Source: Armatimonadota bacterium (lineage in GTDB: Bacteria; Armatimonadota; Chthonomonadetes; Chthonomonadales; Chthonomonadaceae). From it: a stretch of 64,000 bases of DNA. The notes under the pieces were generated by a model. That model ran no database searches. It worked only from the letters and a program-made list of their open reading frames with translations, and was not told the DNA's origin. Each line of letters begins with the position of its first letter. The first letter of the stretch is position 1. The translations under genes and the position numbers were made by a program. Location: contig JAGWMJ010000006.1 in NCBI GenBank assembly GCA_028871815.1, forward strand, positions 62,001 through 126,000, written 5' to 3'. This document shows positions 37,193 to 47,342 of this stretch, in pieces.

Positions 37193-37972
37193 CTATACGC
37201 CGAGTCGATCGCGCATATAGCGGCGAGAGATCGTGACCGATTCGCGGTGAGGTAGGTCGGTCGAATCCTGTTCGGCAACAATCCACTCTGCGCCGGCCTC
37301 GCGCGCGGCGGCCATCGCAGAATCAAGGTCCACCTCACCGCGTCCCAGCTCCAGAAAGCGCGGGTGAACCTTTCCCTCTGCGTCCCTTTGCCGATTGCCA
37401 TCCTTGAAGTGATAGTAGTGCGCGCGCGCGTGGTTGGCGGCGATGAACGCGGCGGGATCGCGGTTGGCATAGTAGAGCCAGTAGACATCGAGGTTCAGAC
37501 CGACGAGGTCCGGGTCCGTTTCGGCCAGCAGCACGTCCATGCCGCAGCCGCCGTCCTGTGGCGTGAACTCCCAGGCGTGATTGTGGTAGCAGAACTGAGC
37601 GCCGGCGGCGCGCGCCATTCGACCGATGTCATTGAAGCGTGCGGCCGACGCTTTATATCCAGCGAGTGAGCCGGAGTCCGCCACGCCGGAGCACATCAGG
37701 TACCGGATGCCCAGCGCGTTCATGTAAGCAAGGTGATGTTCGATGCGCGCGTCGTCGGCAAACTCGCCATAGCCAAAATGCGCGCCACTTACGCCAAGGC
37801 CGTTCTCCGCCAGCAGATCGCGGGCAACGGGCTCCGTAAGCTGATCGAACAGGTTTCCCGCTTCGATAGCGGGAAAGCCGGCGGCTGCAATATCCTGGAG
37901 CACACCGGGAAAGTCGCTGCGGTTTCGCGAGCCAAACACGATAAGCTGAACAGCGGCTCGTGGATTCGTCAT
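37193..37972 (-). CDS. sugar phosphate isomerase/epimerase (TIM barrel)
   Basis: The 259-aa protein starts at ATG 37972; the longer frame lacks support. It has the xylose-isomerase-like TIM fold with metal-binding motifs YHNHAWEF and LDVYW, and Glu/Asp in the late strand (VAEQD). Such enzymes isomerise or epimerise sugars and polyols, including inositol derivatives. It lies 22 bases after the GH78 rhamnosidase gene, so it may process a released sugar. Confidence 0.82.
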   Translation of the reverse strand: MTNPRAAVQLIVFGSRNRSDFPGVLQDIAAAGFPAIEAGNLFDQLTEPVARDLLAENGLGVSGAHFGYGEFADDARIEHHLAYMNALGIRYLMCSGVADSGSLAGYKASAARFNDIGRMARAAGAQFCYHNHAWEFTPQDGGCGMDVLLAETDPDLVGLNLDVYWLYYANRDPAAFIAANHARAHYYHFKDGNRQRDAEGKVHPRFLELGRGEVDLDSAMAAAREAGAEWIVAEQDSTDLPHRESVTISRRYMRDRLGV

Positions 37973-37994
37973 TGTCGCCTTTCGGTTCGAGAGA

Positions 37995-40754
37995 TCATCG
38001 AGACAGCGCGCCACGGCGGTGCGTTGGAACGGTGGAGTGGAAACTCCAGCTTCCAGAGGGCACGGTGACGACCAGCGCACCGTGGGCCATGCCGATCACG
38101 TGGATCCCGGGTGCGCGCGCGATGCTGCGACGCCCCTCGGTAACTCCGGCTATCGTCTGCGCGGGAATGTGCGCTTCCGCCCACGTGTTGGCCGGAATTG
38201 TAACCTTCCAGATGAACCGGTCCTTCTCCTGCCTCCAGGCGCTGGCTACCTCGCCGTGAATCGTCTCGATTCGGCTGCTCGCGCTCCGGACACCGCCCCT
38301 TGCCAGGGGGTTCAGGATAATCTCGGCATAGCCGGGGTGGGCTGCGTCGCTCTGTATTCCGGCAACATCCTCGATGAGCCACCGGCCCACTGCGCCGAAC
38401 GCGTAGTGGTTGAACGAGTTCATGCCGGGGTCTTCAAAAGTGCCGTTCGGGCGGATGCCGTCCCAGCGCTCCCAGATGGTGGTGGCGCCGCGGGCGATTT
38501 CGTAACCCCAGGACGGGTAGGTGGTGTTCTTCACCAGGCGCCAGGCGACGTCGGCGTAACCGGCGTCGGTAAGCACCTGGCAGATCGATCCGGTGCCGAT
38601 GAATCCCGTTGAAAGGTGCCAGCCACGCTTACGGATGGCGGCCACAAGATCTGCCGCTGCTTGCCGCCGAGCGGCCGGCGGCAGCAGGTGAAACTGCAGC
38701 GCTATCACGTACGAGGTCTGTGTTCCGCCCGAGATCGCACCATCTGGGAGGAGCCACTTGCGGTCGAAGGCGGCGGCTATCTGTTGGAACAGGGCATGGT
38801 ACATGGCGGCATCCCGCACCTTGCCGATCGCGCGCGCCATACGCGCCATCAAGTCGGCATCGCGCGCGAAGAAAGCTGTCGCTATCAGCGCCCGGTCTGT
38901 ATCGTCGCCAACGTTCAACCAGTCGCCAAAGTTGTTGTTGGAGCGGTTTACCCACAACAGGTCTGGGTTGGCACTGCGGATGTAGTTGAGCCACCGCACC
39001 ATCGCCGGGTAGTGGTCAGCCACCACACGCTTGTCGCCGTATGCCCGATAGAGTGTCCACGGCACAATCACGCCGGCGTCGCCCCACGCCGGCGCTCCGT
39101 CTGCTGGATCGACGAGCCGTGGCGAAACGTCGGAGAATCCGCCAGCTGCGGATTGCGCGTCGTCCACGTCATCCATCCATTTGCCGAGGAACGCGGCCAC
39201 GTTGGCGTTGTCGCATGCGGTTGGCGCAAAGACCTCGGCATCGCCCATCCAGCCCAGGCGTTCGTCGCGCTGCGGGCAATCGGTAGGCACCTCCAGATAG
39301 TTGCCACGCATTCCCCATTGAATGTTATGCTGCAGTTGGTTGACCAGGTGGTTCGTGCATTCAAACGCGCTTGCATCAGGGCGCGCTGAGCTCAGCACAA
39401 TGCCGGTTATATTGGCGCTGGTGAGCGCGCCGGGCCAGCCGGTGATTTGGGCGTAGCGGAACCCGTGGAAGGTGAATTGCGGTTCCCACTGCTGCATGGG
39501 TGCGCCGTTCAGGATCCAGACATCGGTTGCGCGCGCCCCACGCAGGTTGGTCGTGTATACCGATCCGTCCGGGTTGAGCACCTCACCAAACCGCATCGTG
39601 ACACGCTCGCCCGAGTGCCCGCCGAACGCGCGAACGTGCACCACGCCAACCATGTTCTGGCCGAAATCCACCACCCAGCCGGCGGCAGTCTCGCGTATCA
39701 CTTTTGGCGAAATCGCAGCCACGCGCTCAACCGGCCGGTCGCTTTCTGCAGTCAAAGGAATATTGCCGGGCCAATCGCAAGCCGGCGCCGGACGTGTGCC
39801 CGGCGGCTGCTTTACCGATGGTGTTGCATCAACCTGCACCGCGCCAAAATGGCGATTCCATCGCTCCATCATCACCGGCACGCACCAACCAGGCATCTCC
39901 CGCCGCGAGTCGCGCAGATCGCCCATCAAGAGGTCGGCGCCCAGCGTGGGACCGTACGCGCCGGCCCAGCCAGGGCCGGTACTTACGGTCGTCTTTGTAC
40001 CGTCACGATAGCGGACGACCAGCTGGCCATAAGCGCGTGGTGCGTTTCCATAATGAAAGCGCCGATGACCAAAGCCAACGTAGCCGGCATACCAGCCGGC
40101 GGCCAGACGGATGCCGACGGCATTCACGCCTGGTCGAAGCAGGCGGGTCACGTCCAGCGTCTGGTACGGAATGCGAAGGTGGTAGTCGGTCCACCCCGGT
40201 CGCAGCCGGCCGTTCGTCGCCGGCATGCCGTTCACTTGCAGTTGGTACAGCCCAAGGGCTGTGCCGTACCAGCGCGCAGAACGGATCCTTCCACGGAGGA
40301 TGAACGAGGTTCGCAGCAGCGCAACGGGTTCGTTTGGCGCCGCTGGATCCAGCGCCGGCATGCCGATCCATTTTGCATGCCAGTCGGACGGCCGAAGAAG
40401 GCCCATCTCAAACCTTGCCGCAGGACTGAAGGCGGATGGCTGTCCGGCGCGGTTCCATACGCGCACTTTCCACCAGGCACGGCGCTCTGAGGTGAGTGCA
40501 CGTCCGGAGTACGTGATCAGCGAGGCAGTTCCGGACGCGACGCGCCCACTGTTCCAAAGATCACCGCGATTGTGGGAGAGCAGCAGCGGCGAGGAGGCGA
40601 CCAGCACCTGCCAGGCACCCTGGAACTGGTCGCGGCGCGGTGAACTGTCTATCCAACTGAAGCGCGGGTGCGTGTCGTCGATACCGATCGGATTGTGCCG
40701 GTAATCGCACGTGAGATTAACCGGATGCAAAGCTGCAGCGGGCGGAATCAGCAT
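37995..40754 (-). CDS. alpha-L-rhamnosidase, GH78
   Basis: The 919-aa protein has the full GH78 layout: N-terminal beta domains (NPIGIDDTHPRFSW), a carbohydrate-binding-like domain and an (alpha/alpha)6 catalytic barrel. The barrel carries the acidic loop DCPQRDERLGWMGDAE and the tail motif SWGYEIARGATTIWERWDG. It removes terminal alpha-L-rhamnose from glycans or flavonoids. No signal peptide is seen, so it may act in the cytoplasm on imported oligosaccharides. It is upstream of the sugar isomerase in one transcript. Confidence 0.92.
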   Translation of the reverse strand: MLIPPAAALHPVNLTCDYRHNPIGIDDTHPRFSWIDSSPRRDQFQGAWQVLVASSPLLLSHNRGDLWNSGRVASGTASLITYSGRALTSERRAWWKVRVWNRAGQPSAFSPAARFEMGLLRPSDWHAKWIGMPALDPAAPNEPVALLRTSFILRGRIRSARWYGTALGLYQLQVNGMPATNGRLRPGWTDYHLRIPYQTLDVTRLLRPGVNAVGIRLAAGWYAGYVGFGHRRFHYGNAPRAYGQLVVRYRDGTKTTVSTGPGWAGAYGPTLGADLLMGDLRDSRREMPGWCVPVMMERWNRHFGAVQVDATPSVKQPPGTRPAPACDWPGNIPLTAESDRPVERVAAISPKVIRETAAGWVVDFGQNMVGVVHVRAFGGHSGERVTMRFGEVLNPDGSVYTTNLRGARATDVWILNGAPMQQWEPQFTFHGFRYAQITGWPGALTSANITGIVLSSARPDASAFECTNHLVNQLQHNIQWGMRGNYLEVPTDCPQRDERLGWMGDAEVFAPTACDNANVAAFLGKWMDDVDDAQSAAGGFSDVSPRLVDPADGAPAWGDAGVIVPWTLYRAYGDKRVVADHYPAMVRWLNYIRSANPDLLWVNRSNNNFGDWLNVGDDTDRALIATAFFARDADLMARMARAIGKVRDAAMYHALFQQIAAAFDRKWLLPDGAISGGTQTSYVIALQFHLLPPAARRQAAADLVAAIRKRGWHLSTGFIGTGSICQVLTDAGYADVAWRLVKNTTYPSWGYEIARGATTIWERWDGIRPNGTFEDPGMNSFNHYAFGAVGRWLIEDVAGIQSDAAHPGYAEIILNPLARGGVRSASSRIETIHGEVASAWRQEKDRFIWKVTIPANTWAEAHIPAQTIAGVTEGRRSIARAPGIHVIGMAHGALVVTVPSGSWSFHSTVPTHRRGALSR

Positions 40755-40787
40755 GGCCGGAGTGTCACTCCTTGAAGTAGTGCGGCG

Positions 40788-43700
40788 TCAGTCCTTGATC
40801 CACGATCCGGTCTTAGCCTTGAGTGGGAAAGGCGGATGGTGTGGTCGCGGTACAGGATGGGCCCTGATTTCCGCCATGATGATGCCTACGGCTTTGTCCA
40901 ACTGCGGATCATCGCCTGCCATCATCTTCGCGGGGTCCTCAGCGATTTGATAATCCGGGATGACCCCGTGCCCCTCGATATCCCAGTGGCCATCCGGCGT
41001 CCATTCGCCGTAGTTGGGCACGTTAATCACCCCGCCGTCGATCAGATGCCAGCCGCCACCGCTGCCCACCTCGCCGCCCCATGTGCGCTCACCCACCACG
41101 GGCCCAACCTTCAGCCTCTGGAATGCATCGCTGAACTCCTCGGCATTCGAGGCGCTGTTCTCATTGCACATCGCCACACTGTAACCCGGAAAGCCCCAGT
41201 CCTGCCTGGTCCACGAGACACCATATCGCGGTTTGAAATACGAGTAGGGCTTGTTCGCCATCTGAAGCAGCAGCATCGACGACACAAAGCCACCGCCGTT
41301 GTAACGGACGTCATAGATAATGCCGTCGCGGTTGAGGTAGCCGTAGTAGCGGCGCGCAAAGTCGGTAATTCCCTGGTTCTCCATGTCTCGGATGTGGAGG
41401 TAGCCGATTTTCCCGCCGGAGAGCTTGTTGACGTACGCGCGCTGATGCATCTCCCAATCGTCGTAGCGTGCTCCGAATTCGGATCCAAGCGGGCGAATTC
41501 GAATGACGCGCGCACCGGAGGATCCCGGGGCAGTGTTGACGGTGATGGCAGTCACTTGCCCAGCTGTGCCTGCCAGCAGCGCCTGTATATCCTGATCCGG
41601 CGAGACGGCAACTCCGTTGACGGCCACGATGTAGTCGCCGTTGTGCACGTTCAGGCCGGGTTGAAGGAGTGGCGAGGCGTTACCGGGGTCAAATTCGTCT
41701 GGGGTAAGGATGCGGTCGATCTTCCACGCGGCGTGCCCGGGCACCGGAGACATGTCGGCAGCCAGCCAACCGTCCTGCTCGTTCGGTGGGCTTTGCCCAC
41801 CATCGCTGCCGCCGAATACAAAGCAGTGTCCTGTATTCAGTTCCGCGAGCATGTCGGCGAGGATTTCCGTCAAATCACTCCGGTCAGCCACCGCCGGCAG
41901 CTCAGCGAGATACTTCCGGTGTACGGCGTTCCAGTCGATTCCATACAGGTTCGGGTCGTAGAAGAGGTCTCGGATAATTCGCCACGATTCATTCAGGATT
42001 TGCTTCCACTCAGCGACAGGGTCTACGTGGAGAAGGGCTCCGGCCACGCTGATCGCGCCGGCGCCGGCCGTGAATGCGCCGGTATCGGCCGCGACAAACT
42101 GCCAGCTCCTTCCCCGCTGTACAAGAAGCTTCTTGCCATCGGCGGTTACCGTGAAGTCGTCCAGCCCGGTCGTCAGTGTGGTGGTGGTCTTCTTCTTGAT
42201 ATCGTAGGCAACCAGCCTGTTGGGTTGGCCGTCGTCGGCGCCAACCATCATCAGCAGGCGCGAGCCATTCATCACCACCTTGCCGTAGTGATCGGCGCCG
42301 ATGGGCACGTCGATAATCCGGTTCTGTATTCCGGTCAGATCTACTTTCACGACTACCGGCTCAGTGGTTTTTGGCTTGACGGCAGCGGGCTTGGCGTCCG
42401 ACGCGGGTTTGCCCACAGGCTCTTCATCATCCTTGGGCAGGAATGGTGACGCGGTATCGGCCGCGAGCGGCAGCATGGATATCCGCGTGGTTTTGTCGAA
42501 ATCAAAGAAGTGGCTGGCTCCGGAGAACATGGTGTCGAACTGGCGGTCGGCTAGAAAAAGCAGGTACTTGCCGTCCGGCGAAAAGCGCGGCCCGTAACAG
42601 TTCATCACCGGATCGGTAACGCGGACTTTCTGGCCGGAGGCGATGTTGTAGAGGTAGACGCCCTGGTTCCAGTTCGCTTCAAACCGGTTGAAAGTCAGCC
42701 ACTTGCTGTCGGGACTGAACCGGTACGAGGTGTCGGTTGTATCGTACGAGCCGCTGCGGTCCGCCTGGTCAACCACGGTTGTAGCGCCGCTGGAGACGTT
42801 GACGAGCATGATCCGCATCTCGCGATCGCCGGCCGCCAGCCACTTCGAATCGGGCGACCAGACGATCTGGCTCAGCGGACCCTTATGACTCGTAGTCAGC
42901 TGTTTCGGTGATCCTGTGCCGTCGGCATTTGTCACCCATATCTCCTCTTCGCCCGAGCGGTCTGAGTCAAATGCCACCAATTTGCCATCCGGCGACCATA
43001 CGGGAAACTGTGAGCGGGATCCCGGCAGTGGGGCAAGGAGGCGTATGTCCCCGGATTTCGCCGGCGCCGATAGGAGCTGGCCACGCGCTTCAATCACCAC
43101 GCGCTTGCCCGTCGGTCCTGGAGCGACGCTATCGATCGCGCCCGCGACCGGCACGGTAAATGGCCTTGCGTGGATCCGGTCGTCACCGATATGCATCGTG
43201 AGATCGTACGCGTTTCCGGTGGCTGGATTGAACACGGCCAGTCCGTCGCCATGCTCGTAAATAATGTGCTTGCCATCGGTGGATGGGTAGCGAACCGGAT
43301 AGTCTTTGTAGAACGTAACCTGCTTTTGGTGCCTGCCGTCGCTGCTCATCCGAAACAGGTTGGCGGAGCCGCTGCGCTCCGATACGAAATAGATGGTGTT
43401 ACCAACCCAGATCGGCTCGGTGTCGATACTCAGATCGTTGGTGAGCTGGGTGAAGGCGTGGCTCTGCAGATTACAGAGCCAGATCTTGTCGGCCTGGCCA
43501 CCCTGGTATCGGAACCAGTGCTGCCACTCTGCGCTGATTGGCACGTATGCCAGCAGCGTGCCATCTGCATTGAGGGCGCCAAAATGACCTCGGGGCAGCG
43601 GAAACCGGACCGCGGGGCCGCCCGCGGCAGGTACGCGGTAGAGCGTATCCTCCGGCATCGGCAGAAAGCGTCGGCGCGCGTGGAAGATCACCGATTTGCC

Positions 43701-44072
43701 ATCCGGTGTCCAGCCGAGCACGGTGCATGGGCCGGGGAACCATGTGAGCCGCTTTGGGACGCCGCCGGCCGTCGGCATCGTGTAAACACTTTGCGGGCCG
43801 TCGTATTGCGCTGTGAAGGCGATCGTCATTCCATCCGGCGAAAACTTGGCGTCCGACTCCAGGCCGGGAGCCGAAGTGACTCGCCTGGCAGTATGCCGGC
43901 TGATGGAACCGAGCCACAGGTCGCCTTCGGCGGTGAAGACAACGGCGTCGCCGTGGATGTCGGGCTTCCGGAGAAAATGGCGATGGACCGCCTGCGCGCT
44001 ACCGTTCCTGGCGCTGATGGCGGTGAGCAGTACAAGGCAAGCAGTGGCGCGTTTGGCTGACGCAAAGATCAC
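40788..44072 (-). CDS. exported tricorn-type S41 protease
   Basis: The 1094-aa protein starts at GTG 44072 after GGAGAG and has a signal peptide (NGSAQ). The N-terminal part has WD40/TolB-like propeller blades (DAKFSPDGMTIAFTA). A PDZ domain lies near 780-870 (VHNGDYIVAVNGVAV). The protease domain has VRYNGGGFVSS and the nucleophile region NENSASNAEEF. Tricorn proteases trim peptides through the propeller tunnel. Archaeal tricorn is cytoplasmic, while this one is exported. It lies 33 bases ahead of the rhamnosidase gene. Confidence 0.9.
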   Translation of the reverse strand: MIFASAKRATACLVLLTAISARNGSAQAVHRHFLRKPDIHGDAVVFTAEGDLWLGSISRHTARRVTSAPGLESDAKFSPDGMTIAFTAQYDGPQSVYTMPTAGGVPKRLTWFPGPCTVLGWTPDGKSVIFHARRRFLPMPEDTLYRVPAAGGPAVRFPLPRGHFGALNADGTLLAYVPISAEWQHWFRYQGGQADKIWLCNLQSHAFTQLTNDLSIDTEPIWVGNTIYFVSERSGSANLFRMSSDGRHQKQVTFYKDYPVRYPSTDGKHIIYEHGDGLAVFNPATGNAYDLTMHIGDDRIHARPFTVPVAGAIDSVAPGPTGKRVVIEARGQLLSAPAKSGDIRLLAPLPGSRSQFPVWSPDGKLVAFDSDRSGEEEIWVTNADGTGSPKQLTTSHKGPLSQIVWSPDSKWLAAGDREMRIMLVNVSSGATTVVDQADRSGSYDTTDTSYRFSPDSKWLTFNRFEANWNQGVYLYNIASGQKVRVTDPVMNCYGPRFSPDGKYLLFLADRQFDTMFSGASHFFDFDKTTRISMLPLAADTASPFLPKDDEEPVGKPASDAKPAAVKPKTTEPVVVKVDLTGIQNRIIDVPIGADHYGKVVMNGSRLLMMVGADDGQPNRLVAYDIKKKTTTTLTTGLDDFTVTADGKKLLVQRGRSWQFVAADTGAFTAGAGAISVAGALLHVDPVAEWKQILNESWRIIRDLFYDPNLYGIDWNAVHRKYLAELPAVADRSDLTEILADMLAELNTGHCFVFGGSDGGQSPPNEQDGWLAADMSPVPGHAAWKIDRILTPDEFDPGNASPLLQPGLNVHNGDYIVAVNGVAVSPDQDIQALLAGTAGQVTAITVNTAPGSSGARVIRIRPLGSEFGARYDDWEMHQRAYVNKLSGGKIGYLHIRDMENQGITDFARRYYGYLNRDGIIYDVRYNGGGFVSSMLLLQMANKPYSYFKPRYGVSWTRQDWGFPGYSVAMCNENSASNAEEFSDAFQRLKVGPVVGERTWGGEVGSGGGWHLIDGGVINVPNYGEWTPDGHWDIEGHGVIPDYQIAEDPAKMMAGDDPQLDKAVGIIMAEIRAHPVPRPHHPPFPLKAKTGSWIKD

Positions 44073-44111
44073 GTTAGATACTCTCCGGGTTCAATACGCT
44101 GACCGGCCGTG

Positions 44112-44948
44112 CTATTCACGAAGCGGCCGAACAACGTGAATGCCGTCCGGCTCGATAAGCGGGCGGTTGTAGATGTATGGTGGCTCCAGCACGGCGAGCT
44201 GCGCTTCGGTAAGCTCCGACGCCCATTCCGGCAGCTCGCTGCGGTGATAACCTCCGGCAAAGTGCAGGTACTTCGGCGAGTAGCGGTACAGGAGTGCGCG
44301 CCGCTCGTGTTTTGCACGCCACGGCAGCGTGCCATGCGTGGTGGCCTCGTTGAAAATGATGAGATCACCAGCGCGTACCGAAGGATTGACCACAGCCTGC
44401 TGTTCTTCCTCCCACCGGCGGATCGCGGGTGGACAGCGGTAGTTTGCTTTGTGGCTTCCGGCGATGCAGCAGAAGCCGCCATCGCCTGGGTTCACATCTG
44501 CAAGCGTGTACTGAAACACCACCATTCCACAGCGCATGGCGCCGTTTTTGACCACGTAGTACTGCGCGCCGTCGAAGTTTTCACCCGGCCCGTGCAGCAC
44601 CAGCCCTTCGGAACCCGCTCCGCCGCAAAGAACGAACGGCTCATGATCCAACCGCCATCCCCGGCCATGCATCGCATTCAGATAGGGAATTGCCTTGGGG
44701 TGTGCCAGCAAATGACGGAACGGCTCGCACCACGGGTGGGGCCACGTGAGCATGCCGCTGAAGAATCCGCGCTTCTTGTCACCGGCCAGCGTTGATGAGC
44801 CATCGGTATTCGAGTTTGCATCCTCACCGCGCCGCTCCGCATTCGCGTCGATTGCTGCATTCAGCCGCTCGACTTCATCCCGACTGAGGAAGCCACGGAC
44901 GACGAGATACCCTTGAATATCGAACAGGTAGGTCTCTGATTCGTTCAC
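44112..44948 (-). CDS. PhyH-family Fe(II)/2-oxoglutarate dioxygenase
   Basis: The 278-aa protein starts at GTG 44948 after AGGAGCG. It fits the phytanoyl-CoA dioxygenase family: GYLVVRGFLSRDEVERL near the start and the cupin core CCIAGSHKANY. It also has DLIIFNEATTHGTLPW, which holds the distal His, and RRALLYRYSPKY with the 2-oxoglutarate Arg. In bacteria this family hydroxylates varied small molecules. The substrate is unknown. It is 40 bases ahead of the tricorn gene. Confidence 0.85.
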   Translation of the reverse strand: MNESETYLFDIQGYLVVRGFLSRDEVERLNAAIDANAERRGEDANSNTDGSSTLAGDKKRGFFSGMLTWPHPWCEPFRHLLAHPKAIPYLNAMHGRGWRLDHEPFVLCGGAGSEGLVLHGPGENFDGAQYYVVKNGAMRCGMVVFQYTLADVNPGDGGFCCIAGSHKANYRCPPAIRRWEEEQQAVVNPSVRAGDLIIFNEATTHGTLPWRAKHERRALLYRYSPKYLHFAGGYHRSELPEWASELTEAQLAVLEPPYIYNRPLIEPDGIHVVRPLRE

Positions 44949-45054
44949 GTTATGCGCTCCTGGCAGGTGCCACGCTGCGCCACTCTATTTCGCCAAACCG
45001 GCTATTACAGCCTGCACGAGCGCAACGGTCGGTGTTTGCGACAGCAGCACGGTG

Positions 45055-47082
45055 CTACCAGTTGATCGGATAGACGTTGATGCCCGTAAAGCATCCTATA
45101 AGCGTTGTAGCGCCTCCCGCAACAAAGTCACCCAGGATCAGACCGTAAAAGAAGGGCAGTGAGGCGCGGTAACCGCGCATGCCGCCGAACTTCAGGATGA
45201 GAGCCTTGGACAGCCAGGCCAGGAAGAACGGGAGCCACACCTGGTTCATCGTCGGTGTGTTCGCCATCGCATAGCCGACGGGACTGAGCATCCAGCCATC
45301 GATTCGCATCCGCGCCACCATGAGCGCCGACGTGATGAGGAAGCCGGCGGCCACAGCATAGTTCCCGCGAATGTCGGGCCGAATGGGTGACGATAGAACG
45401 GAGGACAGCTGGTCGAAGGGCAAGCGGCCCATCGAGGTGCGCCACTGCTCCGTCTTGGCTCCCGCGCCAAACCGGTACCAGATGACGAGCGCGATTGCGA
45501 AGGAGACCGCGATACCGATGCCGATGGCCAGGCTCAGCGCCACGGTGAGGCGCCGCTTGTTGACACGCATGTCATCGGCCATTTTGTAGGCGTCGAACTG
45601 GTTGGGCATCGTAAGGCACCGCAAGTCGAAACTGGCGACTGCGTTCCGTACATAAGCCATGGCCGTAAGCTCGGCCGGCGTGTAGACCAACGAACCAGAG
45701 AAGGATGTGAGCGCGTGGTAGGCATCCACTTGTGGCCCAAACAGCCATGCATTGCCGGTTTCGGCACGGATTCTCGCGGCCGCCACGATGTACATGAATG
45801 CCAGCCCGATGAGCGTGGCAGCCACCCAGCCTCTCATCCCAGCGGCCATGCACCAGGCGACGAGAAGCACGAGGCATAGGCCCAGGCCAAGAAATGCCGC
45901 GCGATACGACACGGGCTCGTTCCGGTCCGGCGCCGGGGCTCCCCTGACGCGGCGATGGAACGCCATGCGCCACACCTCGCGCAGATACCCACGGGCGAGC
46001 CACATTCCGGCGACAGTGAGCGCAAGGAATGCTCCCGCGCCCTGATGGCCGGTGTAGGGCCACTGGCTCAGGCCGCCCGAAGTGGCGCCGGCGGAGATGC
46101 CGCTTGCTGCGCCATAGACTAACTCCAGCTTCTGCACCAGCCAGAAGAACCAGCAGCTGAAGGTGGTCTCAAGTGAAAGCAGGTACGCGATACCGAGGAC
46201 GAAAGGATAGAACGAGATGGGCGTGAAGCCGATAGCGTTCCATGGTGGCCCGGCAAACAGATTCTGGATATCCGGCTGGTCGGCCGTCCGCGTCGGAAAG
46301 TACGGCACCGTCGGCATGTTGAGATGGATCGTATTCATTACATCAACACCGCACGCGATGGCGAATCCCAGCCACATCAGGCGACTGCGCATCAGGTCAC
46401 CGTTATCCTTCATCACGGCAACCGGCACGCAGGCGGTAGGAAAAGCCAGCCTTTCGCGGTCGATCCAGTGCCGGCGCAGTATCACCACAATACAGAGTGA
46501 TGCAAACGCGAGAACGACCAGAAAGCCAACCCAGGCGGTCATCTGCATGCGCCATTGCATCCACGGCACGCTTGCATTGCCGCTATAGAAGCCGCGTAGT
46601 GCAGCGTGATCCTTGAGCGCTATCCAGTTCGGAACGTATTGCCCGAACTGGTGCAGCCAGTTATTACTCGAATCGGCGTAGTAGAAAGCGGCGGTTATCG
46701 TTGGCACCACGAAATGAATGCCGCCGGAGGAGGAGATGACCGTGGAGACCGCGAGCATGGCGTAGATGACCAGAATCTCGGCCGGCGAAAACGCAAAGCG
46801 GCGCAGGAAGCGCGTCAGCAGAACATTTACGGCCACCAGCAGCAGCATCACATCGAATGCGCCGACGGGAATGCTGGTATTGGCAAGCGCCGTGTGACCG
46901 CGGTCGCCAAGCACAAGCTCTGCCCAGTGGATCCAGAGGTCGGTAAGCGCCGTGAGAATGAGGCCGAGCGTCAGAGAGCGGAAGGTAAGCCCGCTGAGCT
47001 TGCCGCGGACCGGCGGGGCTTCCCCGGGGGACGCTCGTGCGGTCGCCGGCTCAACAGCGGGTTGCGAGGCAGTCAACGACAT
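45055..47082 (-). CDS. DUF6785-type polytopic membrane protein
   Basis: A 675-aa membrane protein with about 14 hydrophobic segments. Loop motifs such as SSSGGIHFVVPTITAAFYYA and RLAFPTACVPVAVM match a family annotated as DUF6785/DUF6784, which is frequent in Armatimonadota and Planctomycetes and distantly resembles oligopeptide (OPT) transporters. No signal or enzymatic motif is present. Transport is likely; the substrate is unknown. It sits just upstream of the PhyH gene on the same strand. The 260-base gap on its other side (47083-47342) holds nothing recognisable. Confidence 0.75.
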   Translation of the reverse strand: MSLTASQPAVEPATARASPGEAPPVRGKLSGLTFRSLTLGLILTALTDLWIHWAELVLGDRGHTALANTSIPVGAFDVMLLLVAVNVLLTRFLRRFAFSPAEILVIYAMLAVSTVISSSGGIHFVVPTITAAFYYADSSNNWLHQFGQYVPNWIALKDHAALRGFYSGNASVPWMQWRMQMTAWVGFLVVLAFASLCIVVILRRHWIDRERLAFPTACVPVAVMKDNGDLMRSRLMWLGFAIACGVDVMNTIHLNMPTVPYFPTRTADQPDIQNLFAGPPWNAIGFTPISFYPFVLGIAYLLSLETTFSCWFFWLVQKLELVYGAASGISAGATSGGLSQWPYTGHQGAGAFLALTVAGMWLARGYLREVWRMAFHRRVRGAPAPDRNEPVSYRAAFLGLGLCLVLLVAWCMAAGMRGWVAATLIGLAFMYIVAAARIRAETGNAWLFGPQVDAYHALTSFSGSLVYTPAELTAMAYVRNAVASFDLRCLTMPNQFDAYKMADDMRVNKRRLTVALSLAIGIGIAVSFAIALVIWYRFGAGAKTEQWRTSMGRLPFDQLSSVLSSPIRPDIRGNYAVAAGFLITSALMVARMRIDGWMLSPVGYAMANTPTMNQVWLPFFLAWLSKALILKFGGMRGYRASLPFFYGLILGDFVAGGATTLIGCFTGINVYPINW

Positions 47083-47342
47083 ACAGCGTCTTCAACATTC
47101 CGGGTTGCAATTCAAGCGCACCCGCGACAAAAGGCGATCCACGTGCGTATTGCAGCCGGCCGGGTCGTTTTCCTGCCTGCGTTGCAGAGATCGACCGCAC
47201 AGCACACGTTTGAGCGGCAGCCGCGAGTCCGGCAGGTTGACGCGAGTGCCGGGTCCGGCCAACACGTCAAGCGCGGTGCGTTCCGGGACGAAAGCCCCAG
47301 TACGCACCGCGCTCGACATTCAAACGCCGAGTTCGACCCGAC

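Noticed and set aside
39447-40490. 347-aa plus-strand frame
   Set aside because: Antisense to the GH78 rhamnosidase, with no motif or ribosome site.
40836-42449. 537-aa frame antisense to the tricorn protease
   Set aside because: High-GC shadow. The minus frame carries complete PDZ and protease motifs.
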